Positions 28,078 through 36,647 of a DNA stretch of 64,000 bases are shown here, piece by piece; within the stretch, counting starts at the first letter, position 1; each line of letters begins with the position of its first letter. The stretch covers positions 1,018,001 to 1,082,000 of the forward strand of contig NZ_CP083388.1 in the NCBI RefSeq assembly GCF_020042285.1. Reading direction: 5' to 3'. The translations under genes and the position numbers were made by a program. The stretch is from Ferruginibacter albus (GTDB lineage: Bacteria; Bacteroidota; Bacteroidia; Chitinophagales; Chitinophagaceae). Under the pieces are notes generated by a model. The model did no database searches. It was given only the letters and a program-made list of their open reading frames with translations, and was not told the origin of the DNA.

Positions 28078-30192
28078 ATGAATACTTTTTTGAAATCACT
28101 AACTGCAGCAGCGACGGTTATAGTTGCGATAGTTATTATCAGCTCTTGTAAAAAAGATTTTGATTCACCACCGGTGCCTTCATATCCTAATGTAGATACA
28201 ATGCGTACGATCAGCATTAAAGATCTGAAAGCAATGCATCAGAAAGGGCATGTAGAAGCAATAACCGGCGATTCGGTAATTGTAGGAACCGTAGTAGCAG
28301 ATGATAAAAGCGGAAACTTTTATCAAAGCGTGATAATTGAAGATGAAACAGGTGGTATATTGATTCGTATGGCAGGTTCAAACCTGTATACACAATATCC
28401 TGTAGGTCGTAAAGTGGCTGTTAAATGTAGCGGCTTATACATGGGCGATTACAATGGGTTGATACAATTAGGTGGCGGTATTGATAATACATCTACTCCT
28501 CCCGGTGTAACATTAATTGCAAATGGGTATTTTGATAATTACGTGGTAAAAGGAAGCTTGTACAATCCTGTAGTTCCTACTACTGTAAAAATAGCAGACC
28601 TTGATGATAGCTATCAAAACATGCTAATTAAAATAGATAGCACAGAATTTACAAGTGCAGAATTAGGCAGTACTTATGGTGATCCTACCAGAACAGTATC
28701 TGCAGTGAATTTTGATATAGAAAATTGCGGAGGCGATATCATTACATTGCGTAATAGTAGCTATGCAAATTTTGCAGCTATACAAGTGCCACAAGGAAAA
28801 GGTAGTTTGACCGGTATTTATGGTGTTTTTGGAACATCTAAACAAATACAAATAAGAGATACTACTGATGTACAATTCTATGGACCTCGTTGCGATGGAA
28901 GTACTGGTAATAACGGTGGCGGTGGAAATCTTAACCCAAAAATGAATTTAGTAGATTTAAGAGCATTATATACAGGTACAGATATTAAGGTTACAGGAAA
29001 TTATTCTATTGGAGGTATTGTTATCGGTACAGCCAGTGGCGGTAGCTTATCAACAGGAAATATAGTAATACAAGATGGTGATTATGGCATTTCTGTATAC
29101 TTTGGTAAAGCGGTTAGTTATAACTTGGGCGATTCAGTATTATTTAATATTACAGGCGACTCTTTAATAAATTATAAGGGTTCTTTAGAAGTAAAAGTTA
29201 TTGGATCAGCTGCTGTTTCAACTCCTGCACATAACCAGGTTATTACTCCAAAAGTAATGACAGTAGCAGAGATAAACACTGCTTTTGGCGCTGCTTTAGG
29301 CTCATCTATCGAAAATACTTTGGTAAAAATTAAAAGTGTCACGGCATCACCTGCAGGAGCTACTTATGCTAATACAAAATCATTTTCAGATGGCAACTCC
29401 ATTGCTTTCTTCACAAGAGATGCAAGTTACAGCAGTAGCTCGTTGCCAAGTGGAGGCTGCTACGATGTAGTAGGTATTGTTACTCCATTTAGCAATAAAC
29501 CGGAAATAAAATCAAGACTTGCTAGCGACGTTACTGTAGGCTCTAATTGCAGCGGCGGCGGTGGAGGTGGTGGAACAACACCAACCAAAACGGTTGCACA
29601 ACTTCGTGCAATGTTCCCGGGTTCAAATTATACTATCCCTTCAGGAACGGTTATTTCAGGTATTGTAATTTCAGATGCTGCTAATAAAAATGTAACTGCA
29701 GGTTCTGTTATTCTGCAACAAGGTAATAGTGGTGTTATGATTTATTTTGGAGGAACAATTTCACTTAACGTTGGTGATTCTATAGTAGTAGATGTAAGTG
29801 GATTTTCACTGGAAAAATATAATAATGCATTGGAAATATATACGCCAGTAGGAACTACTGTGCCAACTGCCGTTGGTTCACGTACTATTACTCCTGCAGT
29901 AATGACAATAGCAGCTTTAAAAACAAGCCTTGCCCTTCCATTAAGTGATCCGGGGAACGTAGAAGGTACCTTAGTGCAAATTGCAAACGCTACAGCCACT
30001 CCTGCCGGTACTTATAAAGGCAATAAAACGCTTACAGATGCTAGTGCTAACATGACATTGTTTACAGGCTCTTCTGCAACTTTTGCAAATGATAATATGC
30101 CAACTGCTGCTAAAACATGGACGGGTTATGCACTTAACTATACATCAGGTCCTGAATTTATTATTAGAAACCCGGCAACTGATGTGCAATAA
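28078..30192 (+). CDS. Surface lipoprotein with three DUF5689 / OB-fold-like domains
   Basis: A 704-aa lipoprotein (lipobox IISSC, C24). It carries three copies of a DUF5689-like module: about 46-270 (ISIKDLKAMHQKGHVEAITG ... IIEDETGGILIRM), 290-485 (LVDLRALYTGTDIKVTGNYS ... IVIQDGDYGISVYF) and 505-704 (VAQLRAMFPGSNYTIPSGTV ... VILQQGNSGVMIYFGG). They are joined by glycine-rich linkers near 272-285 and 491-500. The strands resemble OB folds that bind nucleic acid or oligosaccharide. It is co-transcribed with the receptor upstream and may act as the ligand-capturing partner, as SusD does for SusC; that role is inference. A strong terminator follows. Confidence 0.82.
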   Translation: MNTFLKSLTAAATVIVAIVIISSCKKDFDSPPVPSYPNVDTMRTISIKDLKAMHQKGHVEAITGDSVIVGTVVADDKSGNFYQSVIIEDETGGILIRMAGSNLYTQYPVGRKVAVKCSGLYMGDYNGLIQLGGGIDNTSTPPGVTLIANGYFDNYVVKGSLYNPVVPTTVKIADLDDSYQNMLIKIDSTEFTSAELGSTYGDPTRTVSAVNFDIENCGGDIITLRNSSYANFAAIQVPQGKGSLTGIYGVFGTSKQIQIRDTTDVQFYGPRCDGSTGNNGGGGNLNPKMNLVDLRALYTGTDIKVTGNYSIGGIVIGTASGGSLSTGNIVIQDGDYGISVYFGKAVSYNLGDSVLFNITGDSLINYKGSLEVKVIGSAAVSTPAHNQVITPKVMTVAEINTAFGAALGSSIENTLVKIKSVTASPAGATYANTKSFSDGNSIAFFTRDASYSSSSLPSGGCYDVVGIVTPFSNKPEIKSRLASDVTVGSNCSGGGGGGGTTPTKTVAQLRAMFPGSNYTIPSGTVISGIVISDAANKNVTAGSVILQQGNSGVMIYFGGTISLNVGDSIVVDVSGFSLEKYNNALEIYTPVGTTVPTAVGSRTITPAVMTIAALKTSLALPLSDPGNVEGTLVQIANATATPAGTYKGNKTLTDASANMTLFTGSSATFANDNMPTAAKTWTGYALNYTSGPEFIIRNPATDVQ

Positions 30193-30217
30193 TTAGGCAA
30201 ACATCTTTAAATAATTC

Positions 30218-30247
30218 AAAGTCTCCTTTTGGGAGACTTTTTGTTTT
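30218..30247 (+). terminator. Intrinsic terminator after the DUF5689 lipoprotein gene
   Basis: A 9-bp perfect stem, AAAGTCTCC (30218-30226) with GGAGACTTT (30232-30240), has a 5-nt loop and the T-rich tail TTGTTTT. Confidence 0.85.
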
Positions 30248-30349
30248 ATCCGGCATGTTGGTGTAAAAATTTTGTAATCATACCAAAAACCACGTATTTT
30301 TATAAAGATTGCTGCCATAAGGAATCATCAACCTTCAACCAATTTATTT

Positions 30350-33300
30350 ATGGCAATACGTGTAGCAATCAACCACAAAACCACTTACCATTACGATCGC
30401 CCGGTATTTCTATCGCCTCATATTTTTCGTTTACGTCCTGCTGTTCATTCCAGAACAAAAATTGAATCGTATTCTTTAAAGCTCACTCCTAAAGATCATT
30501 TTATTAACTGGCAGCAAGATCCATTTGGTAACTACCAGGCTCGTGTAGTATTTCCCGATCAGACAACAGAGTTATCTATTGATGTAGAAGTAATAGCAGA
30601 GTTAGTAGTAATAAATCCTTTTGATTTTTTTGTAGAGAGCTATGCGGAAAAGTATCCATTCAAATACGATGGACAATTAGCAAAAGAGCTCATTCCTTAT
30701 TTGGAAATAAAAGAGAACGGACCGTTGCTGCGTCAATGGCTAATGAGCATTGATCGTTCTAACTCTATGCCGATCGTTGATTTTTTAGTAATGCTGAATC
30801 ATCGCTTGAACAAAGACATTAGTTATTCGATTCGTATGGAGGCGGGCGTACAAACCTGCGAAGAAACATTAAGCCGTAGGATTGGTTCCTGTCGTGACTC
30901 TGCATGGTTATTTGTGCAGGTATTGCGTTACATGGGATTAGCGGCACGTTTTGTTTCAGGATATTTAGTGCAATTAAAACCTGATATAAAATCCATTGAT
31001 GGTCCATCAGGACCTGAAGAAGATTTTACCGACTTACATGCATGGACAGAAGTATACATACCCGGAGCCGGTTGGATCGGCTTGGATCCAACATCCGGAT
31101 TATTTGCAGGCGAAGGGCATATCCCTTTAGCATGCACTCCCGATTATGTAAGTGCTGCACCGGTTGTAGGACTGTCGGATGTTTGCGAGACCACCTTTTC
31201 ATTTTCCAATACCGTTACTCGAGTACATGAAGATCCTCGAGTTACCAAACCTTTCAGCGAAGAGCAATGGGCTGCTATCAATGCTGTAGGAATGAAAGTA
31301 GACGAAGACCTGGAGAAAGGTGATGTACGAATGACAATGGGTGGTGAACCAACTTTTGTTTCTATTGATGACATGGAATCAGCGCAATGGAATACGGCTG
31401 CTGATGGAAAAGAGAAACGGATTTTATCGCATGACCTGATCTTTCGCTTACGTGAAAAATTTGGACCTTCCGGATTGATACATTACGGACAAGGTAAGTG
31501 GTATCCCGGCGAACCCTTGCCCCGCTGGCAATATGGCTTGTTCTGGCGCAAAGATGGTTATCCGATCTGGAGAAACATCGACTTGATTGCACATGAAAAA
31601 ACAGCAAGAAAATATACACCAAAAGATGCGCAGGCTTTTGCAACAGAGCTGGCAAAACATTTAGCGGTTAGCCCGGATAATGTAAGCGCCGCTTACGAAG
31701 ACAGTTTTTATTTTTTATGGACAGAAGGAAAAAATCCTGTGAATGTTGATCCTCTAAAAACGAATTTAAAAGACTCTTCAGAACGAAGAACATTGGCGAA
31801 GCTATTAGACAAAGGATTGGACGAGCCGGTTGGTTATGTGCTACCTATTCAATGGAATTACTGGAATAATAAATGGTTAAGCTGTCAATGGAAATTTAAC
31901 CGGGAGCATTTGTTTTTGATACCGGGCAATTCACCAATAGGGTTACGCTTACCATTAGACTCTTTACCTGTTATTGCCAAATCAAAAGTACCGCAACAAG
32001 TAGAACGCAGCTTATTTGAAGAATTACCCTTACTGGATTTTTTTCATGAAAGTATAACAGCCCGTTATGGAATGGTGTATGAAGCAGCGCCACCAACAAT
32101 CATTCAAACTAAAAAAGAAAGTTTTAAACGAACAGAAAAACAAGCGGAAGTATTACCTGCATGGAGAGCGGAACTGGAAAAGATAAAAGCAGATGCAGAA
32201 AAACAAAAACAGGAAAAAGAAGACAAAGGAATTGAGAAAGAAATTTTGTTTGAAGTACAAACCGTTAAAACAGCGTTAAGTGTTGAAGCAAGAGAAGGTA
32301 TTATCTACATCTTTTTACCACCGCTGCAATATTTAGAGCATTACTTGGATATGGCGGCATCTATTGAAGCTACGGCTGCCAAGCTTAATATGCCGGTACG
32401 TATTGAAGGGTATGAGCCACCAAGAGATTATCGTGTAGAACGTTTGGTTGTTTCGCCCGATCCGGGAGTTATTGAAGTAAATATTCATCCTGCGAAAACA
32501 TGGAAAGAGTTAGTACATAATATAGATATACTATTCCAGGAAGCTACCTTATCAAGGTTAGGCACTGAAAAATTTATGCTCGATGGTCGGCATACGGGAA
32601 CAGGCGGCGGTAACCACATCACTATCGGCGGCGCAACACCTGCCGATAGTCCGCTTTTACGCAGACCTGATTTATTACGCAGCTTAATTACTTACTGGCA
32701 GCATCATCCCGGCTTATCGTATTTATTTTCCGGTGCGTTCATAGGTCCAACCAGCCAGGCGCCACGTATTGATGAAGGGCGTGATGAAAAGCTATATGAA
32801 ATGGAAATTGCTTTCGACCAGATTCCTGATGATGGCTATGTTCCGTTTTGGTTGGTAGACAGGATTTTCCGTCACTTATTAACCGACATCACCGGTAATA
32901 CACATCGCTCTGAATTTTGTATTGATAAATTATATTCTCCTGACTCTTCTTCCGGAAGGCTTGGTATTTTGGAGTTTCGTGCATTTGATATGCCGCCGCA
33001 CAAGCACATGAGCATGGTGCAAATGCTGTTGATACGTGCATTGATCGCTATGTTCTGGAAGAAACCTTACAAACATGACCTGGTAAGATGGGGAACAGAG
33101 TTGCATGATAAATTCATGTTACCACATTATGTGGCAGAAGATATAAAACAAGTGGTGGCAGATCTAAACGATGCAGGATATCCTTTTCAGGTGGATTGGT
33201 TTGATACGTTCTTAGCATTCCGTTTTCCGCATTATGGTTCAGTACGTGTTCAGGGTATTGATATGGAGCTAAGCATGGGTATTGAACCCTGGCATGTATT

Positions 33301-33844
33301 GGGTGAAGAGATGTCGAGCACAGGTACCGCACGTTTTGTTGATTCATCATTGGAACGTGTGCAGGTAAAACTAAAAAACTTTAACGGCGACCGTTATGCG
33401 CTTTTATGCAATGGCTCCCGTGTGCCGTTAAAAGCTACTGATATAAAAGAAGAATTTGTTTGCGGCGTACGCTATCGTGCGTGGCAGCCGCCTTCTGCAT
33501 TGCATCCAACTATTGGTGTTGATACACCGTTGACATTTGATATTGTTGATATGTGGAATAGCCGCTCTATTGGAGGTTGTACTTATTATGTTTCGCATCC
33601 GGGAGGAAGAAGCTATAATACGTTCCCTGTAAACAGCTATGAAGCAGAATCAAGGCGGGTAAGCCGTTTCGGCGATACATCACATACGCAACAAGTATTA
33701 GAGCATCGCCAGTATTTAAGCATCGTTGAACATTTTATTCAGGAAAACAATAATACATTCCTTTGTGATGCACCACCGCCATTGGTAAATAAAGAGTATC
33801 CGTATACGTTGGATTTGAGACATTTTTGGAAGCGGGGAAAGTAG
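30350..33844 (+). CDS. Transglutaminase-like / DUF2126 fusion protein
   Basis: A 1164-aa protein. An N-terminal bacterial transglutaminase beta-domain (1-90) is followed by a transglutaminase core with the catalytic triad C181 (RIGSCRDSAWL), H230 (DLHAWTEVY) and D246 (GWIGLDPTSG). A large DUF2126 domain (about 310-1160) carries GQGKWYPGEPLPRW, GGGNHITIGGATP and SGAFIGPTSQAPR. Domain order and length match the family. Elsewhere such genes cluster with alpha-E (DUF403) and circularly permuted ATP-grasp genes, a set proposed to make or cleave peptide bonds. Those partners are not next to it here. Residues 610-650 are rich in K and E and probably form a linker. Confidence 0.88.
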   Translation: MAIRVAINHKTTYHYDRPVFLSPHIFRLRPAVHSRTKIESYSLKLTPKDHFINWQQDPFGNYQARVVFPDQTTELSIDVEVIAELVVINPFDFFVESYAEKYPFKYDGQLAKELIPYLEIKENGPLLRQWLMSIDRSNSMPIVDFLVMLNHRLNKDISYSIRMEAGVQTCEETLSRRIGSCRDSAWLFVQVLRYMGLAARFVSGYLVQLKPDIKSIDGPSGPEEDFTDLHAWTEVYIPGAGWIGLDPTSGLFAGEGHIPLACTPDYVSAAPVVGLSDVCETTFSFSNTVTRVHEDPRVTKPFSEEQWAAINAVGMKVDEDLEKGDVRMTMGGEPTFVSIDDMESAQWNTAADGKEKRILSHDLIFRLREKFGPSGLIHYGQGKWYPGEPLPRWQYGLFWRKDGYPIWRNIDLIAHEKTARKYTPKDAQAFATELAKHLAVSPDNVSAAYEDSFYFLWTEGKNPVNVDPLKTNLKDSSERRTLAKLLDKGLDEPVGYVLPIQWNYWNNKWLSCQWKFNREHLFLIPGNSPIGLRLPLDSLPVIAKSKVPQQVERSLFEELPLLDFFHESITARYGMVYEAAPPTIIQTKKESFKRTEKQAEVLPAWRAELEKIKADAEKQKQEKEDKGIEKEILFEVQTVKTALSVEAREGIIYIFLPPLQYLEHYLDMAASIEATAAKLNMPVRIEGYEPPRDYRVERLVVSPDPGVIEVNIHPAKTWKELVHNIDILFQEATLSRLGTEKFMLDGRHTGTGGGNHITIGGATPADSPLLRRPDLLRSLITYWQHHPGLSYLFSGAFIGPTSQAPRIDEGRDEKLYEMEIAFDQIPDDGYVPFWLVDRIFRHLLTDITGNTHRSEFCIDKLYSPDSSSGRLGILEFRAFDMPPHKHMSMVQMLLIRALIAMFWKKPYKHDLVRWGTELHDKFMLPHYVAEDIKQVVADLNDAGYPFQVDWFDTFLAFRFPHYGSVRVQGIDMELSMGIEPWHVLGEEMSSTGTARFVDSSLERVQVKLKNFNGDRYALLCNGSRVPLKATDIKEEFVCGVRYRAWQPPSALHPTIGVDTPLTFDIVDMWNSRSIGGCTYYVSHPGGRSYNTFPVNSYEAESRRVSRFGDTSHTQQVLEHRQYLSIVEHFIQENNNTFLCDAPPPLVNKEYPYTLDLRHFWKRGK

Positions 33845-33875
33845 ATTTTTGTTACCGGCAGTTGTATTTCTATTA

Positions 33876-33900
33876 AGCAGTGTTGTGTCACTCACTTGTG
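33876..33900 (-). repeat. Dispersed repeat R1, copy c
   Basis: The minus strand reads CACAAGTGAGTGACACAACA and then CTGCT, in the 196-nt gap after the DUF2126 gene. Confidence 0.7.
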
Positions 33901-34040
33901 CTGAGTTTTTTTATTCAACTTTATTTATCTTACTAATCATTTGAGTTGAAATAAGAATGATTGGTAATTCTATTGTATAAATCATAATTCACTCAACAAT
34001 TTTTTTATAAAACTGTTACACCAACCATCAAACTATAAAT

Positions 34041-35105
34041 ATGAGTCAATTATTTTCTCCGATCACAATAAGAAATATCACTTTTAAAAACAGGATAGTA
34101 GTTTCACCGATGTGTGAATATTCATCAGAAGATGGTTTTGCTACTGACTGGCATTTAGTGCATTTGGGAAGCCGTGCTGTTGGCGGCGCTGCATTGGTAA
34201 TACAGGAAGCTACAGCTGTTTCACCGGAAGGAAGAATTACCTATGGTGATCTGGGAATATGGAAAGATGAGCATATAGAAAAGCTGCAGCAAATAGTTTC
34301 TTTTATTCATGCACATGGCGCAGTAGCCGGAATACAATTAGCACATGCAGGGAGAAAAGCCAGTCATGAGCTGCCATGGAAAGGAGGGAAGCTTATTCCA
34401 CAAGGAACAGAAAATAGCTGGCAAACAGTTTCCTCCAGTGCAATTGCATTTAGCGAAGGAGATGAACTGCCGCTTGCTTTGGATAATGCAGGCATTGATA
34501 AAGTGATTAACGATTTTGTAGAAGCTGCTAAGCGTACTTTCAAAGTAGGATATAAAGTAATTGAAATACATGCGGCACATGGCTATTTAATTAGCCAGTT
34601 TTTGTCGCCACTAACCAATAAAAGAACAGATGAATACGGTGGTTCGTTTGAAAACCGTATACGTTTATTATTGCAGGTAGTAGAAGCAATAAGAAAAATA
34701 TGGCCACAGGATTATCCCTTGTTTGTTCGCATTTCTGCTATTGATTGGGCTGAAGGTGGATGGGATATTGAATCATCTGTTAAACTGGCGGCTATTCTAA
34801 AAACAAAAGGTGTAGACCTGATCGATACTTCGTCCGGGGGTGTAGTAAAGCATCAGAAAATTACAGTTGAACCCGGTTACCAGGTTGGTTTTGCAGAACA
34901 GGTAAAAAAGGAAGCTGGTATTTTAACCGGCGCTGTAGGATTAATTACGAATGCGCAACAAGCGGAAGATATTGTAACTAGCGGTAAAGCAGATATGATA
35001 CTATTGGCAAGACAATTTTTGCGTGACCCATATTTTCCTTTGCATGCAGCACATGAATTGAAGGCAGATATTGCTTGGCCGATCCAATATGAAAGAGCGA
35101 AGTAA
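34041..35105 (+). CDS. NADH:flavin oxidoreductase, Old Yellow Enzyme family (YqjM/NamA-like)
   Basis: A 354-aa FMN-dependent TIM-barrel ene-reductase. The YqjM-type signature cysteine is C25 in SPMCEYS. Other markers are HLGSRAVGGAALVI, HAGRKAS, EIHAAHGYLISQFLSPLTN followed by RTDEYGGS, and the C-terminal ILLARQFLRDPYFP. Family members reduce activated C=C bonds of enones and are often linked to electrophile stress. The physiological substrate is unknown. Its stop codon abuts that of the convergent amidotransferase gene with no spacer. Confidence 0.9.
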   Translation: MSQLFSPITIRNITFKNRIVVSPMCEYSSEDGFATDWHLVHLGSRAVGGAALVIQEATAVSPEGRITYGDLGIWKDEHIEKLQQIVSFIHAHGAVAGIQLAHAGRKASHELPWKGGKLIPQGTENSWQTVSSSAIAFSEGDELPLALDNAGIDKVINDFVEAAKRTFKVGYKVIEIHAAHGYLISQFLSPLTNKRTDEYGGSFENRIRLLLQVVEAIRKIWPQDYPLFVRISAIDWAEGGWDIESSVKLAAILKTKGVDLIDTSSGGVVKHQKITVEPGYQVGFAEQVKKEAGILTGAVGLITNAQQAEDIVTSGKADMILLARQFLRDPYFPLHAAHELKADIAWPIQYERAK

Positions 35106-35801
35106 TTATAAACTTACAAATGCATCTAAAAAGCTGCTGATGTATCGATGCTGATTTTCTATATGCAAAGGCAATAGTTCATTCATCTGTTTTTCAGGTT
35201 GTATATAAGGTGCAATTTTTAATTCATCCCTGTCGTGCTCCGTTAAACTTGCCAATAAATTTTCTTCCACTTCAGGATGGAATTGGAGTGCTGCTATATT
35301 GTTACCAATAGCAAAACCCTGTTGTAGCGTGGCTTCTGATTGAAACAGTTGTATCGCATTTTCTGGCAGATCAAATGTATCTCCATGCCAATGAAAAGTG
35401 GTAAATTCTTCAGGAAGATCTTTTAACAAAGCATGCTTTTTATTGGCTTCTATCTTTTTTACTTTCCACCAGCCAATCTCTTTTTGCGTGTGTGGGTAGA
35501 CGTTACCACCCAAAACAGCTGCAATGATCTGGCAGCCCAAACAAATGCCCAACACTTTTTTGTTGGCATCAATAGCTGCTTTTACAAATTGTCTTTCTAC
35601 TACCAGCCATTCAAATTTATCTTCATCATAAGCACCCATTGGCCCACCCATCATTACCAGCATATCAAAGCTCTTTAAAGAAGGCAATGTTTCATTATTA
35701 TAAATATGAGTAATAGAAAAACTATGTCCGTTTTGTTCTGCCCATTTGCCGATGTAGGCAGGATGTTCGAATGGAACGTGCTGAATGAAGTGTATTTTCA
35801 T
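35106..35801 (-). CDS. Type 1 glutamine amidotransferase domain protein
   Basis: A 231-aa stand-alone class I amidotransferase resembling the GMP-synthase amidotransferase domain. The nucleophile elbow GICLGC gives C87, and the catalytic pair is in FHPEVEE (H175, E177). MGGPMGAYDE and FHWHGDTFDLP are typical of the family that includes putative gamma-glutamyl hydrolases and YfeJ/PuuD-like proteins. No synthetase domain is present, so it may hydrolyse glutamine-like or gamma-glutamyl substrates. About 105 nt separate it from the deaminase gene upstream on the same strand. Confidence 0.85.
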   Translation of the reverse strand: MKIHFIQHVPFEHPAYIGKWAEQNGHSFSITHIYNNETLPSLKSFDMLVMMGGPMGAYDEDKFEWLVVERQFVKAAIDANKKVLGICLGCQIIAAVLGGNVYPHTQKEIGWWKVKKIEANKKHALLKDLPEEFTTFHWHGDTFDLPENAIQLFQSEATLQQGFAIGNNIAALQFHPEVEENLLASLTEHDRDELKIAPYIQPEKQMNELLPLHIENQHRYISSFLDAFVSL

Positions 35802-35871
35802 GGTTATAATAAAAGCTTAATAAAGATAAAACATACAATAGAGTTTCAACAACCCGAAATTCAAATAACAT

Positions 35872-35890
35872 AACGATGTTGAGTAATGAA
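35872..35890 (+). repeat. Partial copy of repeat R1 (weak)
   Basis: AACGATGTTGAGTAATGAAC resembles the right half of R1 (AACGATGTTGANTAAAGAAC in other copies). The left half is missing. The match is short and could be chance. Confidence 0.3.
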
Positions 35891-35907
35891 CATGTGGTGG
35901 TGTAAGA

Positions 35908-36381
35908 TCAGTACATTGTTTTATCCATTTTATTCTTCCAGGCTTCGAAAACTTTCAGTGCTTCTTCTCTGCCAATTGATCTCATCGGGATTTTTCTTTG
36001 TTCGGTGCTTTGGCTCAGCTCTTCATATATCATCGAATCATCAAAGCCAATTTCTGATGCATCGCCTCTTGAATTACCGAAATAAACAACTTTCGGTCTT
36101 GCCCAGTAAATGGCACCCATGCACATAGGGCAGGGCTCGCAAGAGGTATATATTTCACAATCCTCCAATTGAAAGGAGTTTAAATGTTGGCAGGCATCCC
36201 GTATGGCAACTACTTCTGCGTGGGCGGTAGGGTCGTTGGTAAGCAGCACCAAATTGTTGCCTCTGCCTACTATTTCATCGCCTTTTACAACAATGCATCC
36301 AAACGGGCCGCCTTCATTATTAGTCATTCCCTGGTGCGAAAGCTTAATAGCTTCCAGCATAAATCGTTCTTCTCTGGTCAT
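35908..36381 (-). CDS. guaD: Nucleoside/nucleobase deaminase, guanine deaminase-like
   Basis: A 157-aa zinc-dependent cytidine-deaminase-fold enzyme. Zinc and proton-relay residues are H54 and E56 (TAHAEVVAI) and C84/C87 (PCPMC, 83-87). The start MTREERFMLEAIKLSHQG, the segment GGPFGCIVVKGDEIVGRGNN, and a C-terminal tail with IGFDDSMIYEEL match the small Bacillus-type guanine deaminase better than TadA. The tail forms part of the active site in that domain-swapped family. It would convert guanine to xanthine, releasing ammonia. The assignment between guanine deaminase and tRNA adenosine deaminase is probable, not certain. Confidence 0.78.
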   Translation of the reverse strand: MTREERFMLEAIKLSHQGMTNNEGGPFGCIVVKGDEIVGRGNNLVLLTNDPTAHAEVVAIRDACQHLNSFQLEDCEIYTSCEPCPMCMGAIYWARPKVVYFGNSRGDASEIGFDDSMIYEELSQSTEQRKIPMRSIGREEALKVFEAWKNKMDKTMY

Positions 36382-36488
36382 ATCTTATTAAAATTCAACA
36401 GGTAAATATATAAAAAACTGTTCGTGAACGTTTGCATTTGGCAATTCATTATTCTTTCAGAAAAAACCTAAAATATCCGTAATCTGTA

Positions 36489-36496
36489 GTATCTTC
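36489..36496 (+). promoter_or_regulatory. Possible -7 element of the cys leader/cysH operon
   Basis: TATCTTCG differs by one base from the TATCTTTG boxes found in front of the other sulfur genes (46733 and 50616). It lies 34 nt before the leader-peptide ATG. CTCCAAATTTGACTG (36500-36514) is a weak resemblance to the sulfur operator. Confidence 0.45.
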
Positions 36497-36522
36497 GCAC
36501 TCCAAATTTGACTGGCTATTGT

Positions 36523-36582
36523 ATGAAGTTAACAGGTCCTTTCATAAAGTGTATGTGTTGCGGCTCCGGCTCATCGTGCTAA
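36523..36582 (+). CDS. Candidate cysteine-rich leader peptide upstream of cysH
   Basis: A 20-codon ORF encoding MKLTGPFIKCMCCGSGSSC, with cysteine at positions 10, 12, 13 and 19. It ends 65 nt before the cysH ATG, at the head of the whole sulfate-to-cysteine operon. TGTTGCGG (36556-36563), which contains the C12 and C13 codons, can pair with CCGCAACA (36602-36609). Inside that stem, GTGCTAAACT (36576-36585), carrying the last Cys codon and the stop, can pair with AGTTTA plus GCAC (36588-36598) with one bulge. A ribosome stalled at Cys codons would break these stems, the layout expected of a cysteine attenuator. No T tract follows the stem, so control might be at translation initiation or Rho access. 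Expression is not proven. Confidence 0.7.
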   Translation: MKLTGPFIKCMCCGSGSSC

Positions 36583-36647
36583 ACTAAAGTTTATGCACCA
36601 ACCGCAACAACAATAAACAATTTCCTGAAAATTTTATTATTAATTAA

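Noticed and set aside
30229..30465. A 78-codon plus-strand ORF before the DUF2126 gene
   Set aside because: It begins inside a terminator and overlaps the well-supported start of the DUF2126 protein in another frame.
36523..36582. Interpretation of the Cys-rich ORFs as RiPP precursors or metallothionein-like peptides
   Set aside because: No modification enzyme or exporter gene is adjacent, the peptides share almost no sequence, and both precede sulfur-related genes with hairpins over the Cys codons, which fits attenuation better.
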